64,000 bases of DNA from Candidatus Latescibacterota bacterium. Lineage in GTDB: Bacteria; Latescibacterota; UBA2968; UBA8231. The stretch lies in NCBI GenBank assembly GCA_022820485.1, contig JAJEFJ010000104.1:178968-242967 (forward strand), in the 5' to 3' direction. The notes beneath the pieces were generated by a model. It saw only the letters and a list, made by a program, of their open reading frames with translations, had not been told where the DNA came from and did no database searches. This document shows, piece after piece, positions 43,289 to 52,509 of this stretch; position 1 is the first letter of the stretch, and each line of letters opens with the position of its first letter. A program made the position numbers and the translations under genes.

Positions 43289-43573
43289 TCATGCAGCGAA
43301 TTGGAGCCGCACCCCGCAAGCTCTGACAATTTTGTGAACGGTGTCAATTTTCGGGGTATTCTGTGCCGAGAGCGCACGCGACAGGCCCGATGGGTTCAGG
43401 CCGGTTCGGCGCGCCAGTTCCGCAACGCCACCGATGGCGTCAGCGACGTTGCGGAGCGCGATCATCAAGTCCTCGTGGTCGGTATCGGTGTCTTCGAACA
43501 CGACATTCAGATAGGCCGCGATGTCCTCAGGCGTTTTCAGGTGATCGCTGGCCTTATGTTCTCTTACGGGCAT
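43289..43573 (-). CDS. XRE-family antitoxin-like regulator, orphan
   Basis: 94 residues. EDLMIALRNVADAIGGVAEL, then ARRTGLNPSGLSRALSAQNT and KIVRACGVRLQF match 'addiction module antidote' XRE proteins (HigA-like C-terminal HTH). The partner toxin usually precedes the antidote; here no toxin gene is present upstream, where the Gfo/Idh gene ends 17 bases away. Its other neighbour on the same strand is the zinc-ribbon/GIY-YIG/S1 gene, 98 bases downstream, so the regulator may now serve that gene (inference). Confidence 0.8.
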   Translation of the reverse strand: MPVREHKASDHLKTPEDIAAYLNVVFEDTDTDHEDLMIALRNVADAIGGVAELARRTGLNPSGLSRALSAQNTPKIDTVHKIVRACGVRLQFAA

Positions 43574-43590
43574 TTAGTTTCTTCTGAGTC

Positions 43591-44598
43591 CTACCCAATC
43601 TTCACCGTCCGCTGCCCCTTCCCAGCCCGCAACACAGCCGTCGCCACCTCCAAGGCGGCAATCCCATCTTCCCCAGTCACTAAGGGCTGTTCGCCATTGG
43701 CGAAGCACTTGACCACGTGTTTGTCCTGGTCGGCGAACATGTCCTTGAGCGGATAGGAGTACACCCGCTCGCGGCCTTCACCCATCTTGAGCGTAAAAGC
43801 CCCACTTCTTTCCGGGTTGAAGCGCGCCGGAGCCTTTTGCGCCGTCATGCCAAATTGCAGGGTGCCGGCCGGGCCAATCACGTCGTTGAGGCCCGCCACG
43901 GGCGCACCAGCGGCCACGCCCCACGACCAGATCAAGGAGTGCTGGTCGCCACTGGCAAAGTTGATGATGACGCTGGCGGTGTCAGCGCCGACGCTGGTCG
44001 GGTCGAATTGCAAGGAAGAAGCCTGCGCCGAAGCGGCCGGGCCGAAAATCTGCAAGGCGAAATCGTAGTTATGCACGGCGCCGTCCATCAGCGGGCCGCC
44101 ACCTTTGTTCTCATCGCGGAACCACGGGCGACCCGGGCGGCCTCCCGCAGCAAAGCGCCAGATGACCGGCGAGCCAACGGCACCGGATTGGACGATGTCC
44201 TTGAGCTTGCCCCACTGAGTGTCAAAGCGGCGCACAAAACCAATGGTCAGCCGCACGTCGGCTTGGGCACAGGCGTTGGCCATGCGCCGCGCATCAGCCA
44301 CCTTCAGCGCCATGGGCTTTTCGCAGAAGACGTGCTTGCCGGCTTTGGCTGCGGCAATGACCGGGGCGGGGTGCTGGAAGGTGGGGGTGCAGACCCACAC
44401 TGCGTCGATCTCGGGCAGGTCGAGCAGCGCTCGGAAGTCCGCAAAGTGGTGCTCGGCTCCAAAGTCGTGGGCGAACGCTTCAGCCGCGTCGGCGACGACA
44501 TCCGCGGCCGCGACAATGCGCGCACCCCGAATCTGGGATAGGCAACTGGCGTGATGGCGGGCAATGCCGCCGCAGCCGATAAAACCGATATTCAGCAT
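43591..44598 (-). CDS. Gfo/Idh/MocA-family oxidoreductase
   Basis: 335 residues. NIGFIGCGGIARHHA is the Rossmann loop, HVFCEKPMALKVADARRM holds the E-K-P motif, and GGGPLMDGAVHNYDFAL contains the catalytic D-x-x-x-H. Such enzymes oxidise or reduce sugars, inositol and related compounds with NAD(P). GC content returns to core level here. A TTGACA motif lies upstream on the minus strand (about 44667-44672) with a poor -10. It marks the right border of the AT-rich insertion. Confidence 0.85.
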   Translation of the reverse strand: MLNIGFIGCGGIARHHASCLSQIRGARIVAAADVVADAAEAFAHDFGAEHHFADFRALLDLPEIDAVWVCTPTFQHPAPVIAAAKAGKHVFCEKPMALKVADARRMANACAQADVRLTIGFVRRFDTQWGKLKDIVQSGAVGSPVIWRFAAGGRPGRPWFRDENKGGGPLMDGAVHNYDFALQIFGPAASAQASSLQFDPTSVGADTASVIINFASGDQHSLIWSWGVAAGAPVAGLNDVIGPAGTLQFGMTAQKAPARFNPERSGAFTLKMGEGRERVYSYPLKDMFADQDKHVVKCFANGEQPLVTGEDGIAALEVATAVLRAGKGQRTVKIG

Positions 44599-44743
44599 GA
44601 TCTTCTCCTATTGGGACGTAGGTGGTTGCGAGAGCAACAGTAATGTATCTAGCGCGGCGTTTGTCAAGGGACTGACCGAAATACAAAAGAGGCAACTCAT
44701 TGTCAAACAAAATGTTACAACGCCTATCAACGCTCGGCTTACC

Positions 44744-44772
44744 TTGACTTTTCCCTAGCCCAAGCATAGCTT
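44744..44772 (+). promoter_or_regulatory. Promoter-like site for the S55 peptidase/riboflavin cluster
   Basis: TTGACT (44744-44749), 17-base spacer, TAGCTT (44767-44772), then a T-rich stretch and AAAAGG before the TTG at 44813. The -35 box is good and the -10 box weak. It lies in the 214-base gap between divergent genes, which otherwise holds nothing recognisable. Confidence 0.4.
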
Positions 44773-44812
44773 TTTTAATTCTTTTCTCTAAGGGAAAGGC
44801 AAGCAAAAGGTC

Positions 44813-46555
44813 TTGCAGACCTCATTTCGCATACTAGTTGCACTGGCGTCGTTGCTCTTGGCCGCTCCCGCGCTCCGCGCACAACCCATCATGGAGCCAA
44901 GCGAGTTGCGCCGCGGCATGAGCGGCTTTGGGCTGACGACGTTCCAAGGTACCCAGATCGACACATTCCAAGTCGAAATTTTGGGAGTGCTAAAAGGGGC
45001 CTTGGGGCCGCGCATGGACATGATCCTCGCGCGGCTCTCCGGTGGCCCATTGGAACACACGGGCCTCATAAGGGGCATGAGCGGCAGCCCGGTGTACATC
45101 GACGGGCGGCTCATCGGTGCCATCGCTTATGGCTGGTACTTTTCCAAGGAGCCCATCGGCGGCATCACCCCCATCGCCCGCATGCTCGACGTCGCCACGC
45201 GCGAACATCCCAGTCCAAGCCAATACGGAAAAGTCTTAGACCTAGATGAAGAGACCACCCGCCTGCTCGGCGGCGAGGGCGTCAGCACCCTAGCGCCGCT
45301 GGGAATGCCCATAGCCGTTGCTGGGTTCAGTCCGAGGGGGCGACAAGTGTTGCGCGACGCGCTCGACGCGCCGGGCATCCAGCTTTTGGACAGCCCGATA
45401 GGGCAGGCGCTGTCCGACCAAGAGGTGTCTATCGCGCCTGGGGCCTCGCTGGCCGTGCAGCTAATCCGCGGCGATTACAGCGCAGCAGGGATTGGTACCC
45501 TTACTTGGGTCGGCGACGGGCGTTTCGTCGGCTTTGGGCATCCGATGTTTTTTCTCGGGGCCACCAATCTGCCTGCCACCGGGGCCTATATCCATCAAGT
45601 CATTCCCATCCAGACCGCCTCCTTCAAGCTAGGGACGCCGACCGGCGCTGTGGGAACGGTGCGCCAAGACCGCCTTCCTGCGATCGCTGGGACGCTGGGC
45701 GAAGCGCCGGATATGCTGCCAGTACAGGTTGCCCTGCGGTCGGCGGCCGGCGATCACGCCTTCCGCTGCGAGGTGCTGCGCCACCCCGAGCTTAGCGCGT
45801 CCTTGGTCCGCTCGGTTTTGTTCAACTCTCTCGAAACCACTGAAAAGCTCTTTGGCGACGCCACGCTACGGGTGCGTAGCCACATCGCCCTAACCGATGG
45901 CCGCACGGTTGAGCGCGAGCAAGTGTACAGCAGTGGGTTCGCGCCGTTCAGCGCCGTTATAGACGCAGTGCGGCCAGTCGGCGTGTTGCTCAACAACCCC
46001 TTCGCAGGGTTGGCCTTAGACTCGCTACACTTTGAGCTGGAAATCGGCGAAACCCTAGCGCAAGCCCGCATCACGGGCCTGCGACTGTCGCCGCCTGATC
46101 CCAAGGTTGGGCAGCGGGTCTCGCTGCAGGCGACGTTGCAACCGTATCGCGCCGAGCCGGTTACAGAGCGTCTAGAGCTAAGTTTGCCCGCGCATCTCGA
46201 ACCTGGCCCCTTCGTCGTGCGCGTCGGCAGCGGTGTGGCGAGCGCAAGTTGGGAAGCAGAGCGCCAGCCCGATGCGTTTGTGCCGCGCAATGCCGCTGAC
46301 GTGCTCGCATTGCTCGAGCGCACGGGTGCGGCCGACGAACTAGTCGTCGAGGTCTTTCGCGCAGAGCCGGGCTTTACGGTGAACGGGCGCGAGTTGCCCG
46401 GGCTGCCGCCTTCGGCGTTGGCCGTGCTGAGCGCGGATCGCTCGGCTGGGCATCTGGGGCCAGTCCAAGGCGAAGTCGTCCTCCGCCGCACCCTGACCAC
46501 TGACTACGTCCTCTCCGGCGAGCAAAGCCTCGACATTACATTGAGAAAGCCCTGA
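44813..46555 (+). CDS. SpoIVB-type (S55) peptidase domain protein, exported
   Basis: 580 residues from TTG with AAAAGG before it. A signal peptide (FRILVALASLLLAAPALRAQ) precedes MEPSELRRGMSGFGLTTFQG, the S55 start, and GLIRGMSGSPVYIDGRLIGA, which holds the catalytic Ser. The rest is beta-rich with no known domain. SpoIVB peptidases in Firmicutes cleave a signal in sporulation; homologues in other phyla such as this one have unknown targets. It ends 4 bases before the propeller gene and leads into the riboflavin operon. Confidence 0.8.
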   Translation: MQTSFRILVALASLLLAAPALRAQPIMEPSELRRGMSGFGLTTFQGTQIDTFQVEILGVLKGALGPRMDMILARLSGGPLEHTGLIRGMSGSPVYIDGRLIGAIAYGWYFSKEPIGGITPIARMLDVATREHPSPSQYGKVLDLDEETTRLLGGEGVSTLAPLGMPIAVAGFSPRGRQVLRDALDAPGIQLLDSPIGQALSDQEVSIAPGASLAVQLIRGDYSAAGIGTLTWVGDGRFVGFGHPMFFLGATNLPATGAYIHQVIPIQTASFKLGTPTGAVGTVRQDRLPAIAGTLGEAPDMLPVQVALRSAAGDHAFRCEVLRHPELSASLVRSVLFNSLETTEKLFGDATLRVRSHIALTDGRTVEREQVYSSGFAPFSAVIDAVRPVGVLLNNPFAGLALDSLHFELEIGETLAQARITGLRLSPPDPKVGQRVSLQATLQPYRAEPVTERLELSLPAHLEPGPFVVRVGSGVASASWEAERQPDAFVPRNAADVLALLERTGAADELVVEVFRAEPGFTVNGRELPGLPPSALAVLSADRSAGHLGPVQGEVVLRRTLTTDYVLSGEQSLDITLRKP

Positions 46556-46559
46556 TCTA

Positions 46560-48587
46560 ATGATACTTACAACCCGAGCCCTGTTTTCGTTTTTCTTGCT
46601 ACTATCGGCGGTCAGCGCAACCGAAGCGGGGCGCGCCAAGGCTTGGCAGCAGCACGCGTACGAAGACTTTGCCGAAGGCGAGAGCGAAGGCATCTCCGTT
46701 GCTGCGGATGGCGCACTGGAACTAGCGCCCGCACTCGTCGAGCTAGCTGCGCTAGAGGCCGAGCGCGTCTGGTCCATGGTGCCCAACCCCAAGGGAGGTC
46801 TCTACGTGGGCACCGGCGACTCGGGGCGGCTCTTTGCCGTCGATGACGAAGGGCAAGCCGAGTTGCTGTTCGATTCGCCCGAACTCGTCCTCCACGCCCT
46901 GATCACCGACCCCGATGGTCGGCTCTACGCTGGCTCGGCCCCCGACGGCCTGATCTACGAGATCGATGGCGAGGGACCGGCAAAAACCTTGCTCCAGACC
47001 GGCAGCCGCTACGTGTGGGACTTCGCCTTAGTCGATGGCCAGCTCTACGCGGCCACAGGTGAACCCGGCCGAGTGCTCAAAATCGCCAAAGATGGGTCGC
47101 ACGAAGTCTTCTTTGCGCCGGAAGATCGCCACGTCATAACCCTGCTCTCCCACAACGACCGCTTGTATGCCGGCACGTCCGGCAAGGGCCGCATCTACGA
47201 GATCGACGGCGAGGGCCGCGGGCGGCTGCTCTTTGAAAGCGAGCAAGAAGAAATCCACAACCTCGTGGTAGGGGTCAACGGAGAGATTTTCGCCAGCGCA
47301 ATTCCCGCGCCGAGCAAAGGCGAAAATTCCCACAAGGTCCCAGCGGCCGTGTACCGCGTCGGAGCAGAGGGAGCAGTCTATCCCATCTGGGAAGACACCG
47401 AAGCCAAGCTCGTCAATCTCGTTGCAGCCGGCGAGCACTTGCTGCTCAGCGCCTCCAACCCAGCGCGGCTTTTGCGTCTCAGCGCCGATGGCCGCCGTGC
47501 ATTGGTTGTGCAGTTCGAGAGCTTCGTCCCCAGCCGCCTCTTGTTCGGGCCAGACAGCGCGCTACTCTTGGGCGGGGCGCAAAACGCCGCAGTCTCTATC
47601 CTGCCCAAGGAGGGCCGCCGCAAGGGGCACTTTGAATCAGCGGTCGAGGACTTTGCCATCCACGCACGGTGGGGCGCGCTCGAATGGCGCGGCATCCAGC
47701 CTGCAGATACCCGCATAACCGTGCAGACGCGCACCGGCAACAGCGAGGAGCCAGACAAAACTTGGAGCGCGTGGTCCGAGCCGCTGACCGAGAGCGGCCA
47801 AACCATCGCCAGCCCCCCTGCCCGCTTTATCCAGTACCGGGTCGAAATGGAATCCACGCGCGACGAAGCCACGCCCCAACTCAACTCGATCGAAATCCGC
47901 GGCGTCCAAGTCAATCTCAAGCCCCGCATTACCGAACTGCAAACCTTTCCCTTCCGGCCACAACAATCCGGCAACGGCGGCCAATCCCAAGGTCCACCTC
48001 AAGCTGGCCCAGGGCGGCGCAACAATCGTCCCCCCCAAGCGAAAAGCCTGCGCCTAGTGCGCTGGCACGCCCAAGACCCCAACGAGGACGAGCTGGTGTA
48101 CGACCTCTATCTCAAGGGCGAGGATCAGCGAGCGTGGAAGTTAGTCGAAGAAAACATCGCGCAAACTTCGGTTCTCTGGGATACCGAATCCATGCCCGAA
48201 GGCCAGACCCAGCTCAAGCTGGTGGCCTCCGATCGCATGGATAACCCAGCGGCTGAACGCCTGCGCGACGAACGCGAAAGCACGCCCTTTGCCATCGACA
48301 ACAGCCCGCCAACCGTTGCACTCGACGCGCAGACCAGCGCCGATGGTGCGGTCGTGGAAGTGGCGATTAGCGACCGCATCTCAGCGGTGCAAAAAGCCTA
48401 TTACACCATCGATTACGACAAACAACAGCACCCCATCGCGCCTTTGGACGGCGTCTTTGACAGCCGCAACGAACAGGCGCGCTTCGTGGTCGAAGGGCTG
48501 GCAGCGGGCGAGCACGTCATCGTCGTGCGGGCCCTCGACGCCCTCGACAACATCGGCGTGCGGCAAATCGTCATCCAAGTCAAGTGA
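46560..48587 (+). CDS. Exported beta-propeller protein with Pro-rich linker
   Basis: 675 residues. After a signal peptide (LFSFFLLLSAVSATEA), repeated blades GGLYVGTGDSGRLFAVDDEG, GRLYAGSAPDGLIYEIDGEG, GQLYAATGEPGRVLKIAKDG and RLYAGTSGKGRIYEIDGEG form a propeller of six or seven blades. A Gly/Pro/Gln/Arg-rich linker (near 472-496) leads to a beta-sandwich C terminus (PPTVALDAQTSADGAVVEVA). Function unknown, outside the cytoplasm. The stop overlaps the ribD GTG start, so it is co-translated with the riboflavin genes. Confidence 0.8.
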   Translation: MILTTRALFSFFLLLSAVSATEAGRAKAWQQHAYEDFAEGESEGISVAADGALELAPALVELAALEAERVWSMVPNPKGGLYVGTGDSGRLFAVDDEGQAELLFDSPELVLHALITDPDGRLYAGSAPDGLIYEIDGEGPAKTLLQTGSRYVWDFALVDGQLYAATGEPGRVLKIAKDGSHEVFFAPEDRHVITLLSHNDRLYAGTSGKGRIYEIDGEGRGRLLFESEQEEIHNLVVGVNGEIFASAIPAPSKGENSHKVPAAVYRVGAEGAVYPIWEDTEAKLVNLVAAGEHLLLSASNPARLLRLSADGRRALVVQFESFVPSRLLFGPDSALLLGGAQNAAVSILPKEGRRKGHFESAVEDFAIHARWGALEWRGIQPADTRITVQTRTGNSEEPDKTWSAWSEPLTESGQTIASPPARFIQYRVEMESTRDEATPQLNSIEIRGVQVNLKPRITELQTFPFRPQQSGNGGQSQGPPQAGPGRRNNRPPQAKSLRLVRWHAQDPNEDELVYDLYLKGEDQRAWKLVEENIAQTSVLWDTESMPEGQTQLKLVASDRMDNPAAERLRDERESTPFAIDNSPPTVALDAQTSADGAVVEVAISDRISAVQKAYYTIDYDKQQHPIAPLDGVFDSRNEQARFVVEGLAAGEHVIVVRALDALDNIGVRQIVIQVK

Positions 48588-49681
48588 ACCCGTCCGCGCA
48601 ATACATGCGCCGCGCCTTGCGGTTAGCGCAGCGAGGGCGCGGCAAGGTCAGCCCTAATCCTATGGTCGGCGCAGTGGTGGTGCGCGGGGACTGCATCGTC
48701 GGCGAAGGAGCCCACCTGAAGATCGGCGGACCCCATGCCGAGGTCCACGCCCTGCGCCGGGCTGGCGACGAGGCGCAAGGGGCCGATCTCTATGTCACGC
48801 TGGAGCCTTGCTCCTTCCACGGCCGCACCCCGCCCTGTACCGAAGCCGTGCTGCGCGCTGGCATTAAAAGGCTCTATTGCGCAATGGAAGATCCAGATGA
48901 GCGCGTGGCTGGGCGGGGAATCGCCGCGCTGCGGGAGAAGGGCGTCGCCATTGAGGTCGGGCTTTGCGCTGAGGAGGCGCAGACCCTAAACGCGGCTTAC
49001 ATCAAACACCGCACCCAAAACCTGCCCTTGGTCCTGCTCAAGCTGGCGCAGACCCTCGACGGCCGCATTGCGGCACGCAGCGGCGATTCGCGTTGGATCA
49101 CCGGTGCCCAAGCGCGGCGTCACGTCCATCGCTGGCGCTCTTGGGTCGATGCTGTGGCCGTGGGCGCGGGCACCGTGCAAGCGGACGATCCCCTGCTGAC
49201 GGTGCGCCATGTGCCCGGGCGCGACCCGCGACCCATCGTCATAGACGGGCGCTTGCGCACCTCGCCCGAGGCTCGCGTCTATCAGCGGCCCGGTGCCGTA
49301 CTCGTCACCGCAGAGGATACGCCAGCCGACAAGCGCCGAGCCTACGAGGCCAAAGGGGCCGAGGTTTGGACTTTTCCGGCATCTGCTGGACGTATCGACT
49401 TGCGTCTGCCCCTTGGGCGCATGGCGCGAGAGGGCATGACCAGCGTCCTCATCGAAGGCGGTGGCCAGTTGGCCGCGGCCGCACTCGGCGACCGCGTCGT
49501 GGACCAAGTGCTGCTCTACCTCGCACCGAGGCTGATGGGCGAGGGGGTCGCGGCCATTGGCGACTTGGGAGTCGAACGCGCGGCCGAGGCCATTCAGCTC
49601 GCGTCCAGCCGCACCCAGCGGCTGGGCCCTGATCTACTTTACACGGCTGAGGTACAATACACTTGTTCACCGGACTCATAG
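48584..49681 (+). CDS. ribD: Bifunctional pyrimidine deaminase/reductase RibD
   Basis: 365 residues, GTG start overlapping the upstream stop by 4 bases. The deaminase half has GGPHAEVHAL and PCSFHGRTPPC with the zinc ligands His, Cys, Cys. The reductase half has TGAQARRHVHRWRSWVDAV and LIEGGGQLAAAAL. It deaminates and reduces the pyrimidine intermediate in riboflavin synthesis. Overlaps ribE by 19 bases. Confidence 0.93.
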   Translation: MNPSAQYMRRALRLAQRGRGKVSPNPMVGAVVVRGDCIVGEGAHLKIGGPHAEVHALRRAGDEAQGADLYVTLEPCSFHGRTPPCTEAVLRAGIKRLYCAMEDPDERVAGRGIAALREKGVAIEVGLCAEEAQTLNAAYIKHRTQNLPLVLLKLAQTLDGRIAARSGDSRWITGAQARRHVHRWRSWVDAVAVGAGTVQADDPLLTVRHVPGRDPRPIVIDGRLRTSPEARVYQRPGAVLVTAEDTPADKRRAYEAKGAEVWTFPASAGRIDLRLPLGRMAREGMTSVLIEGGGQLAAAALGDRVVDQVLLYLAPRLMGEGVAAIGDLGVERAAEAIQLASSRTQRLGPDLLYTAEVQYTCSPDS

Positions 49682-50292
49682 AGGAACTCGGGAGCGTGCG
49701 CGGTCGCGTGCGCCGAGGCGCATTCCAGCAGTTGGAGATCGCCGCCGAGCGCGTTTTCGCCGACTTGCAAGTGGGGGACAGCGTCAATATCGACGGGGTT
49801 TGCCAGACTGCGGTAGCCATCGGCGAGAGCGGCTTTTCAGTCGAAACCGTCGCCGAAACGCTCTCTCGCACGACCTTGGGCACCCTCGGCATCGGGCAAG
49901 CGGTCAATCTCGAGCGCCCCCTCCGCGCCGACCAGCGGCTCGATGGCCACCTCGTCTTGGGACACGTCGATGGCGTCGCCCGCATTCGCCAGCGCACGGA
50001 GCGCGATGGGGAGCATCGCTTCGAAATCGAGCCACCGCCCGCGCTCGCCCGCTACATCGCCGCCAAAGGCTCGGTGGCCCTCGACGGCATCAGCCTGACG
50101 GTGGCCGAGGTCAGCGGCGATGCCTTTACGATTTCGGTCATTCCGCATACATTTGACAATACGACGCTTAGCCACCGGCGCGCCGGTGATTCTGTCAACC
50201 TCGAAGTCGATGTGATTGCCCGTTATGTCGAGCGTTTGCTCGGCGAACAACCCCAGCTCAGCTTCGAGGACTTGCGCGATATGGGATACTGA
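49663..50292 (+). CDS. ribE: Riboflavin synthase alpha chain RibE
   Basis: 209 residues from a TTG start inside the end of ribD (19-base overlap). MFTGLIEELGSVRG is the typical N terminus; LVLGHVDGVARI and VALDGISLTVAEV are the two barrel signatures. Two lumazine-binding barrels of about 100 residues are present. It dismutates two 6,7-dimethyl-8-ribityllumazines to riboflavin. Followed by ribBA after 3 bases. Confidence 0.93.
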   Translation: MFTGLIEELGSVRGRVRRGAFQQLEIAAERVFADLQVGDSVNIDGVCQTAVAIGESGFSVETVAETLSRTTLGTLGIGQAVNLERPLRADQRLDGHLVLGHVDGVARIRQRTERDGEHRFEIEPPPALARYIAAKGSVALDGISLTVAEVSGDAFTISVIPHTFDNTTLSHRRAGDSVNLEVDVIARYVERLLGEQPQLSFEDLRDMGY

Positions 50293-50295
50293 GCA

Positions 50296-51546
50296 ATGCT
50301 CGATTTCAACACCATTGAAGAAGTAGTAGAGGACCTGCAAAACGGCCGCATGGTCGTACTCGTCGACGAGTGCGAAGCTGTGGGCGAGGGCGTGCTGGTA
50401 ATGCTCGCCGAACAAGCCACTGCCACCTCGGTCAACTTCATGACCCGCTGTGCCAGCAGCCCGCCCGTGGTCGCCGCCACCGAGGAGCACCTCAAAGCCC
50501 TCGAACTGCATATGCAGATTCCCAAGGCCCACGAGCCGCTGGACGCCTCGATCATGGTCTCGGTCAATGCCCGCGCCATTGCGGGCACCGGCGTTTCGGC
50601 TCAGGACCGCGCCGCGACGATCCGCAAACTAGCCGACTCCGACAGTGCGCCCGAAGACTTCGTCCAACCCGGGCACGTCACGCCGCTCCAAGCCCAACCG
50701 GGCGGGGTGTTGCGCCGCGCTGGCCACACCGAAGCCGCGGTCGATTTGGCGCAGATGGCCGATTGCCAGCCCGTGGCCTTGATCGCCGCCATCCTAGACG
50801 AAGCGGGTGCGCTGGCCGACGCGTCCTACCTGCTCAACTTCGCGCGCGAACACGACCTCAAGATCACCACCATCCACGACCTGATTGCCCATCGCCGCCG
50901 CACCGAGAAACTGATTCAGCTAGAGGCTCAGTCGCCCATGCCAACCCGCTACGGCGAATTCACGGCCTATGCGTACCGCAGCTTGGTTGACGACAACCCG
51001 TACCTCGCCCTCGTGTACGGCGAGGTCGCCGACGGCCGCGACACCTTGGTGCGCATGCACTCGGGTTGTCTGACCGGCGACGCGCTCGGCTCGCTGCTGT
51101 GCGACTGCGGTGATCAGCTAGCGCAATCCATGCAACTCATTGCCGCAGAGGGGCGCGGTGTTATCGTCTATATTCAGCATCACGAAGGGCGCGGCATTGG
51201 CATCTTGCACAAGCTCAAGGCATACGAGCTGCAACAGCAACAGGGCCTCGACACCATCGAAGCCAACCACGCCCTCGGCCACCCCATGGACTCGCGCGAC
51301 TACGGCATCGGCGCTCAAGTGCTCTACGATCTAGGCTTGCGCCGAGTGCGCTTTTTGACCAACAATCCCAAGAAGCGAGTCGGCTTGGATGCCTACGGCC
51401 TGACTGTCGTCGAGCAAGTGCCCATTGAGGCCGCTCCCAACCCGCACAACATCCGCTACCTAACAACCAAGCGCGACAAGATGGGCCACGCCCTCTTGCT
51501 CAAGCGCGCAGCCGCCGAGGATGAAAGCCATGCCCAAAGTGCATGA
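50296..51546 (+). CDS. ribBA: RibBA: GTP cyclohydrolase II fused to a degraded DHBP synthase domain
   Basis: 416 residues. The C-terminal RibA half looks functional: RMHSGCLTGDALGSLLCDCG (zinc Cys), HEGRGIGILHK and TNNPKK. The N-terminal RibB half keeps TRCASSPP, GTGVSAQDRAATI, QPGHVTPLQAQPGGVLRRAG and HTEAAVDLAQ. But the substrate/metal loop normally DRENEGD reads EAVGEGV (residues 27-33), and the Glu of the CEL segment is Ala. So DHBP synthase activity is doubtful. RibH, its natural neighbour, follows with an overlap. Confidence 0.9.
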   Translation: MLDFNTIEEVVEDLQNGRMVVLVDECEAVGEGVLVMLAEQATATSVNFMTRCASSPPVVAATEEHLKALELHMQIPKAHEPLDASIMVSVNARAIAGTGVSAQDRAATIRKLADSDSAPEDFVQPGHVTPLQAQPGGVLRRAGHTEAAVDLAQMADCQPVALIAAILDEAGALADASYLLNFAREHDLKITTIHDLIAHRRRTEKLIQLEAQSPMPTRYGEFTAYAYRSLVDDNPYLALVYGEVADGRDTLVRMHSGCLTGDALGSLLCDCGDQLAQSMQLIAAEGRGVIVYIQHHEGRGIGILHKLKAYELQQQQGLDTIEANHALGHPMDSRDYGIGAQVLYDLGLRRVRFLTNNPKKRVGLDAYGLTVVEQVPIEAAPNPHNIRYLTTKRDKMGHALLLKRAAAEDESHAQSA

Positions 51547-51997
51547 AGGACAACTCGACGCCCGAGGCCGCAAGTTCGGCATTGCGGTCAGCCGCTTCAA
51601 CGACTTGGTGACCACCCGGCTCCTCGACGGCGCATTGGACTGCATCCAGCGACACGGCGGCGACGGCAGCGACATAGAAATTGCTTGGGTTCCCGGCGCC
51701 TTTGAATTGCCTATTGCCGCCAAGAAGCTAGCGGGCACGGGTCGCTTTGACGTCGTCATCTGCTTAGGGGCCATCGTCCGCAGCGATACGCCTCACTTCG
51801 ACTACGTGGCCGGCGAGTCGGCCAAGGGCATTGCCCGCGTCGGCCTCGACAGCGGTACTCCAGTGATCTTTGGCGTCATCACTGCCGACACGGTCGAGCA
51901 GGCCGTGCAGCGCGCGGGCGTCAAGGCCGGCAATCGCGGCTGGGACGCCGCCCTCAACGCGGTTGAAATGGCCAGCTTGATGGCCGAGTTAGGATGA
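51530..51997 (+). CDS. ribH: 6,7-dimethyl-8-ribityllumazine synthase RibH
   Basis: About 155 residues. WVPGAFELPIAAKKL, then CLGAIVRSDTPHFDYVAGES and GNRGWDAALNAVEMA are lumazine synthase signatures with the His of PHFDYV as catalytic base. It joins the RibA- and DHBP-derived intermediates. ATG at 51530 is favoured (AGGATGAAAGCC upstream) over ATG 51521, whose GAGG abuts the start. It overlaps ribBA by 17 bases and nusB by 4 bases. Confidence 0.93.
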   Translation: MPKVHEGQLDARGRKFGIAVSRFNDLVTTRLLDGALDCIQRHGGDGSDIEIAWVPGAFELPIAAKKLAGTGRFDVVICLGAIVRSDTPHFDYVAGESAKGIARVGLDSGTPVIFGVITADTVEQAVQRAGVKAGNRGWDAALNAVEMASLMAELG

Positions 51998-52461
51998 GCG
52001 GCGAGGACGATTTTTTTGGCGATGGAACCTCGGGCGACGAGGCACCTCCCAACAATCGCCACGGTGCCCGTCAAGTGGCCCTGCAGGCCCTGTACTGGAA
52101 ACAGAGTGCGGCAACCGACTCACTCGGTGCCTTGGATCAGCTCTGTGCGCGTTTTGGCCTCGCGCCAGAGGTGCAATCCTTTGCGGCTGAACTCTTGCAG
52201 CGCGCAGCCGAGCACGCGGACGAACTGGATGCGCTGGCTGCGGCCCGGGTTCAGCACTGGCGCTGGGAGCGCATCGCCCGTATCGATCGCTTAATTCTGC
52301 GTTTGGCCTTGGCTGAAATGCTCTTTATTGAAGAAATTCCAGTCCGGGTCTCCATTTTTGAAGCTGTCGAACTAGCCAAGTCCTACAGCACCGATAAGTC
52401 CTATGCGTTCGTCAATGGCGTCCTCGACGGTGTCGTGCGCCAGAAGGGACTCAGCGTCTGA
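51994..52461 (+). CDS. nusB: Transcription antitermination factor NusB
   Basis: 155 residues. After a 20-residue acidic N-terminal extension, RHGARQVALQALYWKQ, then RIARIDRLILRLALAEMLFI and VELAKSYSTDKSYAFVNGVL match NusB. It binds boxA RNA with NusE for rRNA antitermination. The ribH-nusB order with ATGA overlap is the classic arrangement. Confidence 0.93.
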   Translation: MSGEDDFFGDGTSGDEAPPNNRHGARQVALQALYWKQSAATDSLGALDQLCARFGLAPEVQSFAAELLQRAAEHADELDALAAARVQHWRWERIARIDRLILRLALAEMLFIEEIPVRVSIFEAVELAKSYSTDKSYAFVNGVLDGVVRQKGLSV

Positions 52462-52509
52462 GTTGACCATGTGTAGAGGCCCTAATCGTCTTGTTTCTAC
52501 TATTCTCTG

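Noticed and set aside
48400..48600. FMN riboswitch upstream of ribD
   Set aside because: ribD overlaps the preceding gene, so no untranslated leader exists, and no conserved FMN elements were seen.
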